64,000 nt of DNA, from positions 310,001 through 374,000 of the forward strand of contig NZ_FMTM01000001.1 in assembly GCF_900099775.1 (NCBI RefSeq), in the 5' to 3' direction. The DNA comes from Rhizobium mongolense subsp. loessense (GTDB lineage: Bacteria > Pseudomonadota > Alphaproteobacteria > Rhizobiales > Rhizobiaceae). The notes beneath the pieces are model-generated. The model made no database searches. It was not told where the DNA came from and saw nothing but the letters and a program-made list of their open reading frames with translations. Below are positions 56,392 to 64,000 of the stretch, in pieces; the stretch's first letter is position 1, and each line of letters opens with the position of its first letter. A program made the position numbers and the translations under genes.

Positions 56392-56724
56392 TCATCGGCC
56401 TTCCATGTCGTCGCGGACCGAGAGTTCCCACAATTTATGCCCCGTTTCATGCGCCGCCTTGGCCAAGAGGTGCGCTGCGACCGGGGCGGTCAGCAGCAAA
56501 AAGACGACGCCTGCGGCAGCGCGCGCAAAAATTGCAAGTTCGCCGGAATAAAGGCCGGCAGCAAGCAGCAGTAGACCGGAGCCGACCGAACCCGCCTTGG
56601 AGGCTGCATGCATGCGCGAGTAAAGGTCCGGCAAACGGACGACGCCGATCGCCGCCGAGAGCGCGAAAAAGGCGCCGGCAAGCATCGTGAGGGCAGTTAC
56701 CGTGGCGATAACGTATTCCATCAT
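56392..56724 (-). CDS. mrpG: Mrp antiporter subunit G
   Basis: The 110-residue protein has three membrane helices and the MnhG/PhaG pattern [18 protein letters not shown]. Its ATG overlaps the mrpF stop as ATGA, the same coupling as in the rest of the operon. It is the last subunit of the Na+/H+ (or K+/H+) multi-subunit antiporter. Confidence 0.95.
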   Translation of the reverse strand: MMEYVIATVTALTMLAGAFFALSAAIGVVRLPDLYSRMHAASKAGSVGSGLLLLAAGLYSGELAIFARAAAGVVFLLLTAPVAAHLLAKAAHETGHKLWELSVRDDMEGR

Positions 56725-57080
56725 CCCGCCTTTCCTGCGGTATCGCCCGGCGCCGGCGTCACTGCCTGTTCTTCCCAAGCCGGCGACGGCCTGGCGCCCG
56801 GCGCACGGCGCGACAAGACAAAGCGGGCAAAGGCAACCGTCGCGAGGAAGCCGACCAGGCTCAATGCGATCGCGATATCGATGTAAAGCGCAAAGCGCGT
56901 CTTGACGGCGATCACCGCTATGAAGCCGATGGCAATGCCGGTGAGCGTATCGAGAGCGAGAATGCGGTCCGGCAGCGTCGGTCCGGTGATCACACGATAG
57001 GCCGTGAGCACGAAGGCGATCCCGAGGATCGCAAGCGTGACCACGGCGGCGGCCGAAACAAGCGTAAACGGCGCCATCAT
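56721..57080 (-). CDS. mrpF: Mrp antiporter subunit F
   Basis: The 119-residue protein has three membrane helices and the pattern [20 protein letters not shown], with a Pro-rich C-terminal extension ([20 protein letters not shown]) longer than in typical MrpF. The ATG overlaps the mrpE stop by four bases. Confidence 0.95.
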   Translation of the reverse strand: MMAPFTLVSAAAVVTLAILGIAFVLTAYRVITGPTLPDRILALDTLTGIAIGFIAVIAVKTRFALYIDIAIALSLVGFLATVAFARFVLSRRAPGARPSPAWEEQAVTPAPGDTAGKAG

Positions 57081-57550
57081 TGGAATGCCTCCATGATCTT
57101 GCGTTCGAAGCCGCTGGCAATGGCGCTCTTCGTCGCCTGTGGGTCGGAGCAGTCCAGCGCGTGGATATAAAGCGTCCTGCGGTCCTCCGAAACATCGACA
57201 GAGAGCGTGCCGGGCGTCAGCGTGATGAGATTGGCAAGCAGCGTGATCTCGAGATCGCGTTCGACGGTCAGCGGAAAGGCAAAGATGCCGGGCCGGATCT
57301 CCATCCTCGGCCGCAGCACCGTCCGGGCGACGGTCCAAGCCGAAAGCGCCAGTTCCTTCAGGAAAAGCAGCGCGAGTGACAGGACGAGGCGCGTGCGGCG
57401 AAGATAGCTCTTGCTGCCGAAAGGCTCGCGCACGATCGCCAAAGCAATGGCCCCGAGAACGAAGCCGAAGACGAGATTATGCAGCGAGGCGCTGCCGGAA
57501 ACGGCGACCCAGGCAATGGCGAGCAGCAGATTGACGAGGAAGGCGATCAT
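57077..57550 (-). CDS. mrpE: Mrp antiporter subunit E
   Basis: The 157-residue protein has two or three N-terminal membrane helices and a cytosolic domain ([20 protein letters not shown], then LYIHALDC), the MnhE/PhaE signature. The ATG overlaps the mrpD stop by four bases. Confidence 0.95.
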   Translation of the reverse strand: MIAFLVNLLLAIAWVAVSGSASLHNLVFGFVLGAIALAIVREPFGSKSYLRRTRLVLSLALLFLKELALSAWTVARTVLRPRMEIRPGIFAFPLTVERDLEITLLANLITLTPGTLSVDVSEDRRTLYIHALDCSDPQATKSAIASGFERKIMEAFQ

Positions 57551-59097
57551 TGCGCCGCTCCTTTGGGGAAGACAGAATGAATGTAGGCGCCCGGATCGGC
57601 AAGGCTTCCGGCCGCTGCCTGTGCCAGCGACAGCAACGGCTCCGGCAAGATGCCGAAACCGGTGACGAGTGCGGTCAGCGCCAGCAGCGGCAGCGCCGAT
57701 TGCCATCCGATCGCAACTGCCTCGACAGAAGCCGGCGCCGGGCGCCAGTAGGCAAGCAGGAAGACGCGGCCGAAACAGATGGTCGTCAGAAACCCGCCGG
57801 CCAAAAGGGCGGCGGCAAGCCACCATGCGCCGATATCGAGCGAGGCCTTGACGAGGATGACCTTCGGCCAGAAGCCGGAAAACGGCGGCAGGCCGCAGGC
57901 GGCGAGGAAGAGAATGAGCGAGACGGCGGCAAACCAGCCGCACTGGCGATAAAGCCCGCCGAGCGCGCCGAGCTCGAAGCTGCCGCCGAGGCGGGCCGCC
58001 TGCCCCGCCAAGAGATAGAGCGCCATCATCAGCACGACGGAATGCAGCGCGTAAAAAACCGAGCCGCTGACGCCGCCAGGCGTGCCGATCGCAATACCGG
58101 CAAGCATGCTGCCGATGCCGGAGATGACGACATAGCCGAGCATGCGGCGGATATCGGTCTGCGCCAGCGCGCCGAATGCGCCTATGAGGACGGTTGCGGC
58201 GCCAACGAGCGCGATCATCAGGCTCAGCGCCTCGCGCTCCACCGGCAGCAGCATCACCATCACCCGGATCAACGCGTAGATGCCGACCTTGGTGAGCAGA
58301 CCGGCAAAGAGTGCGGAGACGACGATGCGCGGCGTATGATAGGAGGCGGGCAGCCAGAAGTTTACCGGGAAAGCGGCGGCCTTCATGGCGAAGGCAAAAA
58401 GGAAAAGGGCCGCGAGCGTCATCAGCGGCGCCGTATCGCGCAGGCCGGCGGCCTTCAGGGCGATGTCGGCCATGTTGAGCGTGCCGAAGATTGCGTAGAG
58501 GTAGCCGACGGCAGTCAAAAAGAGCGTCGTGCCGATCAGGTTCAGCACCGCATATTTCATCGCACCGTCGATCTGCTCGCGCTCGGATCCGAGGATCAGC
58601 AGGCCGAAGGACGAGATCAGCAGCACCTCGAACCAGACATAGAGATTAAAAATGTCGCCGGTGAGAAACGCCCCGGACACGCCTGCCATCAGGAGCATCA
58701 GGAAGGGGAAGAAGCCGAAGCGCCGCCCGCCCGCGTCGATGTCGGAGAGCGCATAGAGGCTGCCCGCAAGCGCCGCGATCGCGGCTGCAAGCGCCATCAG
58801 CGCGCCCAAGAGGTCGACGGTGAAGGCAATGCCGAAAGGCGGCAGCCAGCGCCCCATTACCATCGTGACTGGGCCATCGTCGATCACCCGTTTCAACAGC
58901 ACCGCGTCGATTAGCACCAAGCCCGCAAGGCCGAGAACGGTGATCAACGCATGCAGGCGGACATGGGCGCGCAGCATCAGCATCAGCGCGCCGAGCACGA
59001 TGCAATGCACAACCGGCAAGATCACGAGCCAATCGCCTGGGGGGACGGGTGCGGTGAGGAGCGCGGCGGAAAGATCGGCGGCGAAGGGGGCGGCCAT
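57547..59097 (-). CDS. mrpD: Mrp antiporter subunit D
   Basis: The 516-residue protein has 14 predicted helices and is a NuoL/M/N-like proton-channel subunit: FEVLLISSFGLLILGSE, with Glu and Lys residues in mid-membrane (AMKAAAFPVNFWLPASYH and ALFAGLLTKVGIYAL). MrpD and MrpA are the two proton-pumping-like subunits. mrpC lies 259 bases upstream across a repeat-bearing spacer. Confidence 0.95.
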   Translation of the reverse strand: MAAPFAADLSAALLTAPVPPGDWLVILPVVHCIVLGALMLMLRAHVRLHALITVLGLAGLVLIDAVLLKRVIDDGPVTMVMGRWLPPFGIAFTVDLLGALMALAAAIAALAGSLYALSDIDAGGRRFGFFPFLMLLMAGVSGAFLTGDIFNLYVWFEVLLISSFGLLILGSEREQIDGAMKYAVLNLIGTTLFLTAVGYLYAIFGTLNMADIALKAAGLRDTAPLMTLAALFLFAFAMKAAAFPVNFWLPASYHTPRIVVSALFAGLLTKVGIYALIRVMVMLLPVEREALSLMIALVGAATVLIGAFGALAQTDIRRMLGYVVISGIGSMLAGIAIGTPGGVSGSVFYALHSVVLMMALYLLAGQAARLGGSFELGALGGLYRQCGWFAAVSLILFLAACGLPPFSGFWPKVILVKASLDIGAWWLAAALLAGGFLTTICFGRVFLLAYWRPAPASVEAVAIGWQSALPLLALTALVTGFGILPEPLLSLAQAAAGSLADPGAYIHSVFPKGAAQ

Positions 59098-59356
59098 TTA
59101 AAGCTTCCTCCTCTTTTCCCCAGCGGGGAGAAGTGCCGCGCGGAACTGGGCGATCAGCCGCGAATGTCGGGAGCGAAAGCGACGAATACCATATGCCGAG
59201 CCTACCCCCCCGTCCGACCCTCCCGGTCCCCTTCTCACCGCCGGGGAGCGGGCGGAAAAGCCGCTATCCCCCATGAAAAAAGCCAGCGCCAAGAGCCCAT
59301 CCCCCTCCCTGTGGGGGCGATGCCCGGCTGAACGGAGGGGGATTATCATCCGCATC
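59098..59356. repeat. mrpD-mrpC spacer with repeat-like palindromes
   Basis: The spacer contains short palindromes such as CCCCAGCGGGG and CCCCTCCCTGTGGGGG, a style typical of dispersed rhizobial intergenic repeats. It separates genes that overlap elsewhere in the operon, suggesting later insertion. No gene is called. Confidence 0.45.
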
Positions 59357-59737
59357 TCAATACCCCACTGGCGGAAGCAGCGGATCGTCGGGCTCGGCGA
59401 CGCGCATCTCGTCGGTGTTGTCCGTGCCGATGTCTTGATAGGCGCGGTAAGTCAAAACCAGCAGGAAGGCGAAGAACGAGAAGGAGATCACGATCGCCGT
59501 CAGGATGAGGGCCTGCGGCAGCGGGTTGGCGGCATCGGCGGGCAGCGCGTCGAGGCCCGCCGGAATGATCGGCGGCACCTCGCGCGTCAGCCGGCCGGCG
59601 GTAAAGAGCAAGAGGTTCACAGAGTTTCCAAGGATCGCGATACCGAGCATGATGCGGATCGAGAATTTCGACAGCAACAGGTAGATGGCGGCGGAAAAAA
59701 ACAGGCCGACGAGGACCGCAAAAAGCGGCTCCATCAC
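59357..59737 (-). CDS. mrpC: Mrp antiporter subunit C
   Basis: The 126-residue protein is NuoK-like with three membrane helices: [20 protein letters not shown] and the Pro/Ala-rich [20 protein letters not shown] segment characteristic of MrpC/PhaC. Its ATG overlaps the mrpB stop by four bases. Confidence 0.95.
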   Translation of the reverse strand: MMEPLFAVLVGLFFSAAIYLLLSKFSIRIMLGIAILGNSVNLLLFTAGRLTREVPPIIPAGLDALPADAANPLPQALILTAIVISFSFFAFLLVLTYRAYQDIGTDNTDEMRVAEPDDPLLPPVGY

Positions 59738-60153
59738 TCCACCTCCCTTTCCTCAAGGGCTAGCGCAATGGCGGTGATTGCGCCGACGACGACGAAATAG
59801 ACGCCGATATCGAAGAGCATGACCGTCGAGAGCGACACCTCGACCCCGAAGATTGAGGGATGCACCCAAAGGCCGGTCATGAAGGGCACGGCAGCGGCGA
59901 TCGAGATCAGGCCGGCGACCGCCGACATCATCAGCCCGGCACCGGCGATCGACAGCGGATGAAAGAGAATTGCCCGGCGCACAGCCGGCACGCCGGCCGC
60001 GATGCCGTAGATTGCCAATGCCGAAGCGGCGATAAGCCCGCCGATGAAGCCGCCGCCCGGCTCGTTGTGGCCGCGCAGCAGGATGAAGACCGAAAAGAGC
60101 AGCATGAGCGCGACGAGGAAGGGGGCGATGGTGCGGAAGATGAGGGTGTTCAT
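59734..60153 (-). CDS. mrpB: Mrp antiporter subunit B
   Basis: The 139-residue protein has four membrane helices and the signature [20 protein letters not shown]. It is a separate MrpB, not fused to MrpA, as in the group 1 Mrp operons. mrpA lies upstream across a 418-base spacer. Confidence 0.95.
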   Translation of the reverse strand: MNTLIFRTIAPFLVALMLLFSVFILLRGHNEPGGGFIGGLIAASALAIYGIAAGVPAVRRAILFHPLSIAGAGLMMSAVAGLISIAAAVPFMTGLWVHPSIFGVEVSLSTVMLFDIGVYFVVVGAITAIALALEEREVE

Positions 60154-60571
60154 CGGGTGGGTGCTCCGCTTGGCGGCGAGCGGCGGACGAGGTTACATTC
60201 TTCGCTCGCTGAGTCAGTTGATGAAGCACGCAATGAAAACCGCGCCTCATCACCCGCCCTCATCCTCGGATCACTTTCTCGTGCGCCGCCTTGGCGATAT
60301 GGATCCCGCTGAATGCGTGCCCTTTGCCACCAGCGCTCATTTCCTACTCCCCTCATTCCTGTGCTCGTCACACGAATGAGGCCACGGCGCGTCTGCGCCG
60401 TGAATGAACCGCCTTTTGAATGAGCCTCCTGCGCCCAACGACTTGGGCGCGCTGGATTCCTGTGCCAGGTAAGCAAGTTCGGGCAGTTGAGGCAACGCCG
60501 TCTCCAGACAACAGCACCTGGTGCTGCAAACCTGGCGGAATGGGAACCCGCGCGATGGAAACAACCGCCTT
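60154..60571. other. mrpB-mrpA spacer
   Basis: This 418-base region separates mrpA from mrpB and contains the palindromic repeat listed separately. No gene is seen. It is unusually long for an operon in which downstream genes overlap. Confidence 0.45.
60352..60475. repeat. palindromic rhizobial-type intergenic repeat
   Basis: Three adjacent hairpins occur: CTCATTCCTGTG against CACACGAATGAG (one mismatch); ACGGCGC-GTCT-GCGCCGT at 60384-60401; and GCGCCCAA-CGAC-TTGGGCGC at 60431-60450, followed by GCTGGATTCCTGTG, which echoes the first arm in reverse. This build resembles dispersed palindromic repeats of Rhizobiaceae. A partial relative lies at 32938-32990. Confidence 0.65.
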
Positions 60572-62938
60572 TCACTCCGCCACCTCCTCTCGATCCAGAT
60601 CATGCGCGACCAGCTTCCGCTCTCCCCCTGCCCGCATGCGGATCAGTGCGATGATGGCGAGGCCTGTGATGGCGACGACGGCGATCTCGCCGAGAGTGTC
60701 GGTGCCGCGGAAATCGACGATGATGACGTTCACGACATTGGCGCCGTGGGCGATGGTTTTCGAATAGGTGTTGAAGAAATCCGTCAGCGCCGCATTGAAC
60801 GGCCCCTCCGTCGCCCGCATCAGGAGTAGCGCAAAGCCGAGGCCGCAGGCAAGCGCGATCGAGCCGTCGCCAAGCCGCTGGCGCAGCGGCCGCGGGTCGG
60901 TCGGCGTGAGGCGAAGCCTTGTCATGACAAGCGCCAGGATGACGACGGACAGCGTCTCGACCATGAACTGGGTGAAGGAAAGATCGGGCGCCCCGAAGAG
61001 CAGGAAGATCAACGCCACGGAAAAGCCCTGGATGCCAAGCGAGACGATCGCCGTCAGCCGGTCACGGGCGGAAAGCACTGCCGCAAGGCCGATCACGGCG
61101 AGCACGAAGAGCGCCCATTCATGGAGCTGAACGCCGCGCGGCCAGACGGGAAACGACGGCAGTTCGCCGTAAAGCAGCGGCGGCACGAGGAGAATCAGGG
61201 CGAGGCAGACAAAGGTGCAGGTCACATAGATTTCCAGCCGTCCCGGCTGGACGATGCGGGTGACGCGCCAGGAAAGGCGGACGAGCCCGGCGATGAAGCT
61301 GTCGAAGCCGCGGTCCGGTCCCGGCCCTGCCGCCTGCAGGAAGGACACCATCAGCGCCCGGGCCTGCTCTATCTTCCAATAGACCGCAACGCCGAGCATC
61401 ACGGTCAATACGGAAAGCGCGAGGGGAAGGCCGAGATGTGGCATCGGCGAGATCGCAACGTCGATCGCATCGCCCTGAACGGCCGAAGCCATCGGCGACG
61501 AGACGTACTGATGCGTGATGCCGGAAAAGAGCGCGCCGGCAAGGCCCAGCACTGCCAGAATGCCGGGACCGAGCCAGAACAGGATGGGCGCGTCGTTGGG
61601 ATGTTTCGGGGTTTCGGCCGCTTGGCCGACGAAGGGCTTTAGGCCGACCGAAAAAGCAATTGCAAACATCAGCGCATTGCCGAAGATCGCGACTGCGGTG
61701 AACATCAGCGAGCGCAGATTGCCACCGGCGAGCGCTGCGTAGATCTCCTCCTTGGCGAGGAAGCCGAAGAAGGGCGGAAGCCCGCCCATCGAGATCGCGG
61801 CGAGTATCGCAATCGCAAAGGTCAGCGGCATGGCGCTCAAAAGACCACCGAGCTTCGTGATGTCGCGGGTGCCCGTCTCGTGGTCAAGGACGCCGGCGAT
61901 CATGAAGAGTGCACCCTTGAAGAGAGAGTGCGCCACCAGGTAAAGCACCGCGGCTTCGATGGCGTATTGCGAACCGAAACCGGTAAGCAGGACGAGAAGG
62001 CCGAGCGAAGAAACCGTCGTATAGGCGAGCTTCAGCTTCAGGTCGGCATGGGCAACGGCCAGCGCGGAACCGGCAACCAGGGTCATCCCGCCGAAGAACG
62101 GCAGCAGGATTTCCCAGGCCGGAGTGTCACCCATCACCGGGTTCAGCCGCATCAAGAGATACACGCCGGCCTTCACCATGGTTGCCGAATGCAGGTAGGC
62201 TGATACCGGCGTCGGCGCCTCCATGGCGTTCGGCAGCCAGAAATGAAATGGAAACTGCGCCGATTTGGTAAAGGCGCCGCACAGCACGAGACCGAGCGTT
62301 GCCAGATAAAACGGGCTGCCGCGGACGACATCGCCGAACGGCGAAAGCAACGACATCTGCGTGACGCCGGTGATGTTCCAGAGAAAGAGCAGGCCGGCCA
62401 GCAGGCAAAGCCCGCCACCGCCGGTCACCACCAGCGCTTGAAGGGCCGCCCGTCGTGCCGCCTCCCGCTCATGGTCGAAGCCGATCAGCAGGAAGGAGGT
62501 GATGGAGGTCAGCTCCCAGAAGATGAAGAACATCAGGAAACTGTCCGAGACGACAACGCCAAGCATCGCACCCATGAACAGGAAGATGAAAGAGAAGAAA
62601 CGCCCCTGCTGCGGATGCCCCTTCAGGTAACCGCCGGCATAAAGCACGATCAGCGTGCCGATGCCGGTAATCAGCAGCGCAAAGGTGAGCGACAGACCGT
62701 CGAGAAACCAAGAGAAGCTCAGATCGTAGCTTGGCACCCAGGAATATCCGCCGGTCACCACCTCGCCGCGGGCGACGCCAGGTATGAAGCGGAGGAAGTG
62801 CAGAAACGCCAGCAACGGCACACTCGCCAGCAGCCAGGCGCCGTTTGCGCCGAGCCGGCGAATGACGAAAGGGGAAAGCAAGGCGCCGAGAAGCGGCAGG
62901 CACAAAGCCAAAAATGTCAGACCAGTGACACCGGCCAT
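60572..62938 (-). CDS. mrpA: Mrp antiporter subunit A
   Basis: The 788-residue protein is NuoL-like, with about 20 helices. Conserved Glu and Lys residues sit in helices including FFIFWELTSITSFLLIGFDH and SAYLHSATMVKAGVYLLMR. A further MrpA-specific C-terminal domain has PDLSFTQFMVETLSVVILAL and FRGTDTLGEIAVVAITGLA. It is the largest antiporter subunit and sits first in the operon. Length fits group 1 MrpA rather than an A-B fusion. Confidence 0.95.
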   Translation of the reverse strand: MAGVTGLTFLALCLPLLGALLSPFVIRRLGANGAWLLASVPLLAFLHFLRFIPGVARGEVVTGGYSWVPSYDLSFSWFLDGLSLTFALLITGIGTLIVLYAGGYLKGHPQQGRFFSFIFLFMGAMLGVVVSDSFLMFFIFWELTSITSFLLIGFDHEREAARRAALQALVVTGGGGLCLLAGLLFLWNITGVTQMSLLSPFGDVVRGSPFYLATLGLVLCGAFTKSAQFPFHFWLPNAMEAPTPVSAYLHSATMVKAGVYLLMRLNPVMGDTPAWEILLPFFGGMTLVAGSALAVAHADLKLKLAYTTVSSLGLLVLLTGFGSQYAIEAAVLYLVAHSLFKGALFMIAGVLDHETGTRDITKLGGLLSAMPLTFAIAILAAISMGGLPPFFGFLAKEEIYAALAGGNLRSLMFTAVAIFGNALMFAIAFSVGLKPFVGQAAETPKHPNDAPILFWLGPGILAVLGLAGALFSGITHQYVSSPMASAVQGDAIDVAISPMPHLGLPLALSVLTVMLGVAVYWKIEQARALMVSFLQAAGPGPDRGFDSFIAGLVRLSWRVTRIVQPGRLEIYVTCTFVCLALILLVPPLLYGELPSFPVWPRGVQLHEWALFVLAVIGLAAVLSARDRLTAIVSLGIQGFSVALIFLLFGAPDLSFTQFMVETLSVVILALVMTRLRLTPTDPRPLRQRLGDGSIALACGLGFALLLMRATEGPFNAALTDFFNTYSKTIAHGANVVNVIIVDFRGTDTLGEIAVVAITGLAIIALIRMRAGGERKLVAHDLDREEVAE

Positions 62939-62979
62939 GTCCCCTCCTCATTGCCAGAAAGTGATGCGTTGGCGCGAAC

Positions 62980-63258
62980 TTAGGGTAATCGGCAAGCGCC
63001 CTCAAGCAATTTCGGAAGAGGTTTGGATGAATGATCGGAGGCGGACCGATCAGGCCCGGCGGAGAGGAGCGGCAGAACCAACATGTGAACTAGCAGGACT
63101 ACCAAAGTCAGCGGCCAGAGAATGCATGCCACCGCGCCTGCGAGGCGGGCCAACGTCCAACGATCGTGGTTGGCCCAGCCTTCCAGCAAAGTCATCGTCA
63201 GAAATAGCACAGCCACAAGGCAATAGGCCCACGGCAGAACAACGATGAACACGTCCAT
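62980..63258 (-). CDS. small membrane protein (92 aa)
   Basis: The protein has three hydrophobic stretches (VFIVVLPWAYCLVAVLFLTM, LARLAGAVACILWPLTLVVL and LVHMLVLPLL) and a polar C-terminus. GGCGGGGAT precedes the ATG. No family is recognised. It is upstream of mrpA on the same strand, with 41 bases between them, so cotranscription is possible. Confidence 0.5.
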   Translation of the reverse strand: MDVFIVVLPWAYCLVAVLFLTMTLLEGWANHDRWTLARLAGAVACILWPLTLVVLLVHMLVLPLLSAGPDRSASDHSSKPLPKLLEGACRLP

Positions 63259-63580
63259 ATCCCCCGCCTGGCATCAGCTGCCATGGTTGAGAGTACGTTA
63301 ACGGCGCGGTCGGGATCAAACCATCAATTCGGATTAGCTATTAGGCTAGGCAGTTCGCCGATTACCCCTTACCCTGCCCTCTCCCTAAGGGCCGTCAGCG
63401 ACGCCGCAGCCTTTCCGCGAAATCGCGGATGCACGCTGGATGAGCCTTGTGCAGATATTTCGAGGCCCGCGATAGAACATGATTGCCGGGCTAATCCGCC
63501 CTGTCTTGATCCCGCTTGTCTTGCGCCCCACATTCTGGCCAAGACGGAATCGCCCCTCCGGCGCGAAAGGAGCATGCCTG
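63259..63580. other. intergenic region before msrB
   Basis: About 320 bases between a minus-strand small membrane gene and msrB. The region should contain the msrB promoter. No clear element was seen. Confidence 0.35.
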
Positions 63581-63991
63581 ATGTCCGACACCACGACAGC
63601 CAAAGTCCGCAAGACCGATGCAGAATGGAAAGAGCAGCTGACGCCGGAGCAATACCGCATCACGCGCCAGCACGGCACGGAACGCGCCTTTACCGGCCCC
63701 TATTGGGACAGCTTCGAGACCGGCCTCTACCGCTGCGTCGGCTGCAACGCGCCGCTCTTTCGCTCCGATACCAAATTCGATGCCGGCTGCGGCTGGCCGA
63801 GCTATTTCGAACCGGTCTCACCGGACGCCGTGACAGAGCATCGCGACAGCTCCTACGGCATGGTCCGTACGGAGATCCGTTGCAACAGATGCGATGCACA
63901 TCTCGGCCACGTCTTCCCCGATGGCCCGCCGCCGACGGGCCTGCGCTATTGCATCAACGGACATTCGATGGTGTTCGAGCCGGGAAGATAG
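63581..63991 (+). CDS. msrB: peptide-methionine (R)-S-oxide reductase MsrB
   Basis: The ATG at 63581 follows AAAGGAG at good spacing; the in-frame upstream extension is not a likely start. The 136-residue protein has zinc ligands Cys52/Cys55 (RCVGC) and Cys101/Cys104 (CNRC), the catalytic Cys124 in [10 protein letters not shown] and a further Cys70 in [13 protein letters not shown] that may act as resolving thiol. It repairs methionine-R-sulfoxide in oxidised proteins in the cytoplasm. Confidence 0.97.
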   Translation: MSDTTTAKVRKTDAEWKEQLTPEQYRITRQHGTERAFTGPYWDSFETGLYRCVGCNAPLFRSDTKFDAGCGWPSYFEPVSPDAVTEHRDSSYGMVRTEIRCNRCDAHLGHVFPDGPPPTGLRYCINGHSMVFEPGR

Positions 63992-64000
63992 GCAATGCAC

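Noticed and set aside
57550..58914. A 454-codon plus-strand frame opposite mrpD
   Set aside because: Antisense shadow; the charged, repetitive composition is not protein-like.

Overview
The window looks like a chromosomal segment of a fast-growing rhizobium (Rhizobiaceae, Rhizobium/Sinorhizobium-like). The basis is high GC with strongly GC3-biased codons, a cycHJKL cytochrome c maturation operon next to degP and feuPQ, a RosR/MucR zinc-finger regulator, a Porin_2 (RopA-type) porin, a seven-gene Mrp/Pha antiporter operon, and PleC/DivJ-type cell-cycle kinases. The species assignment is an inference from gene content and order; no search was run. I saw no rRNA, tRNA, CRISPR array or intact insertion sequence.

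Layout. 0-4 kb: a small ORF, an uncharacterised winged-helix-like protein, an EamA transporter and a soluble chemoreceptor-like protein. 3.9-16 kb: pepN, a PleC-type kinase, glnE, a two-component pair and a DegP protease. 16-26.6 kb: ankyrin and YHS secreted proteins, a cyclase/TPR protein, the cycHJKL operon (genes overlapping by ATGA), a lipoprotein, and feuN-feuP-feuQ. 26.7-30.1 kb: an accessory stretch with an MFS transporter, a GH19 lysozyme-like enzyme, a Dabb protein, and two degraded fragments that read as gene-transfer-agent/phage tail and terminase genes. 30-39 kb: a cysteine-cluster protein, a class A penicillin-binding protein, DUF1214/DUF1254 proteins, small conserved proteins, DUF2336, DUF1491, a second soluble chemoreceptor and a TetR regulator. 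39-46.5 kb: a more mosaic stretch with a TetR regulator, a porin, a TetR-effector-domain-like orphan protein, a methyltransferase, an RTX/cadherin-like secreted protein and a 2-oxoglutarate dioxygenase-like protein. 46.9-50.3 kb: a peptidoglycan-binding protein, a DivJ-type kinase and a DUF5330 protein. 50.3-56 kb: a cytochrome b561 remnant, sufE, a tight three-gene operon of small proteins, an Rrf2 regulator divergent from a CxxC flavoprotein with a perfect 13-bp inverted repeat between them, an ornithine cyclodeaminase-family enzyme and rosR. 56.4-63 kb: the mrpABCDEFG antiporter operon on the minus strand, with two spacers holding repeat-like DNA. The window ends with a small membrane protein and msrB.

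How the genes fit together. Much of the window concerns the cell envelope and its surveillance: DegP, a class A PBP, a porin, FeuNPQ (known in rhizobia to control cyclic glucan export), two further kinases, and the Mrp antiporter for pH/ion homeostasis. PleC- and DivJ-type kinases, the opposing phosphatase/kinase pair of the DivK-CtrA circuit, are both present about 40 kb apart. The most notable unexplained items are the decayed gene-transfer-agent fragments, the Rrf2/flavoprotein intergenic palindrome, the orphan TetR-like protein beside the porin, two chemoreceptors with the signalling domain N-terminal to the sensor region, and a pair of paralogous small proteins found in two places.
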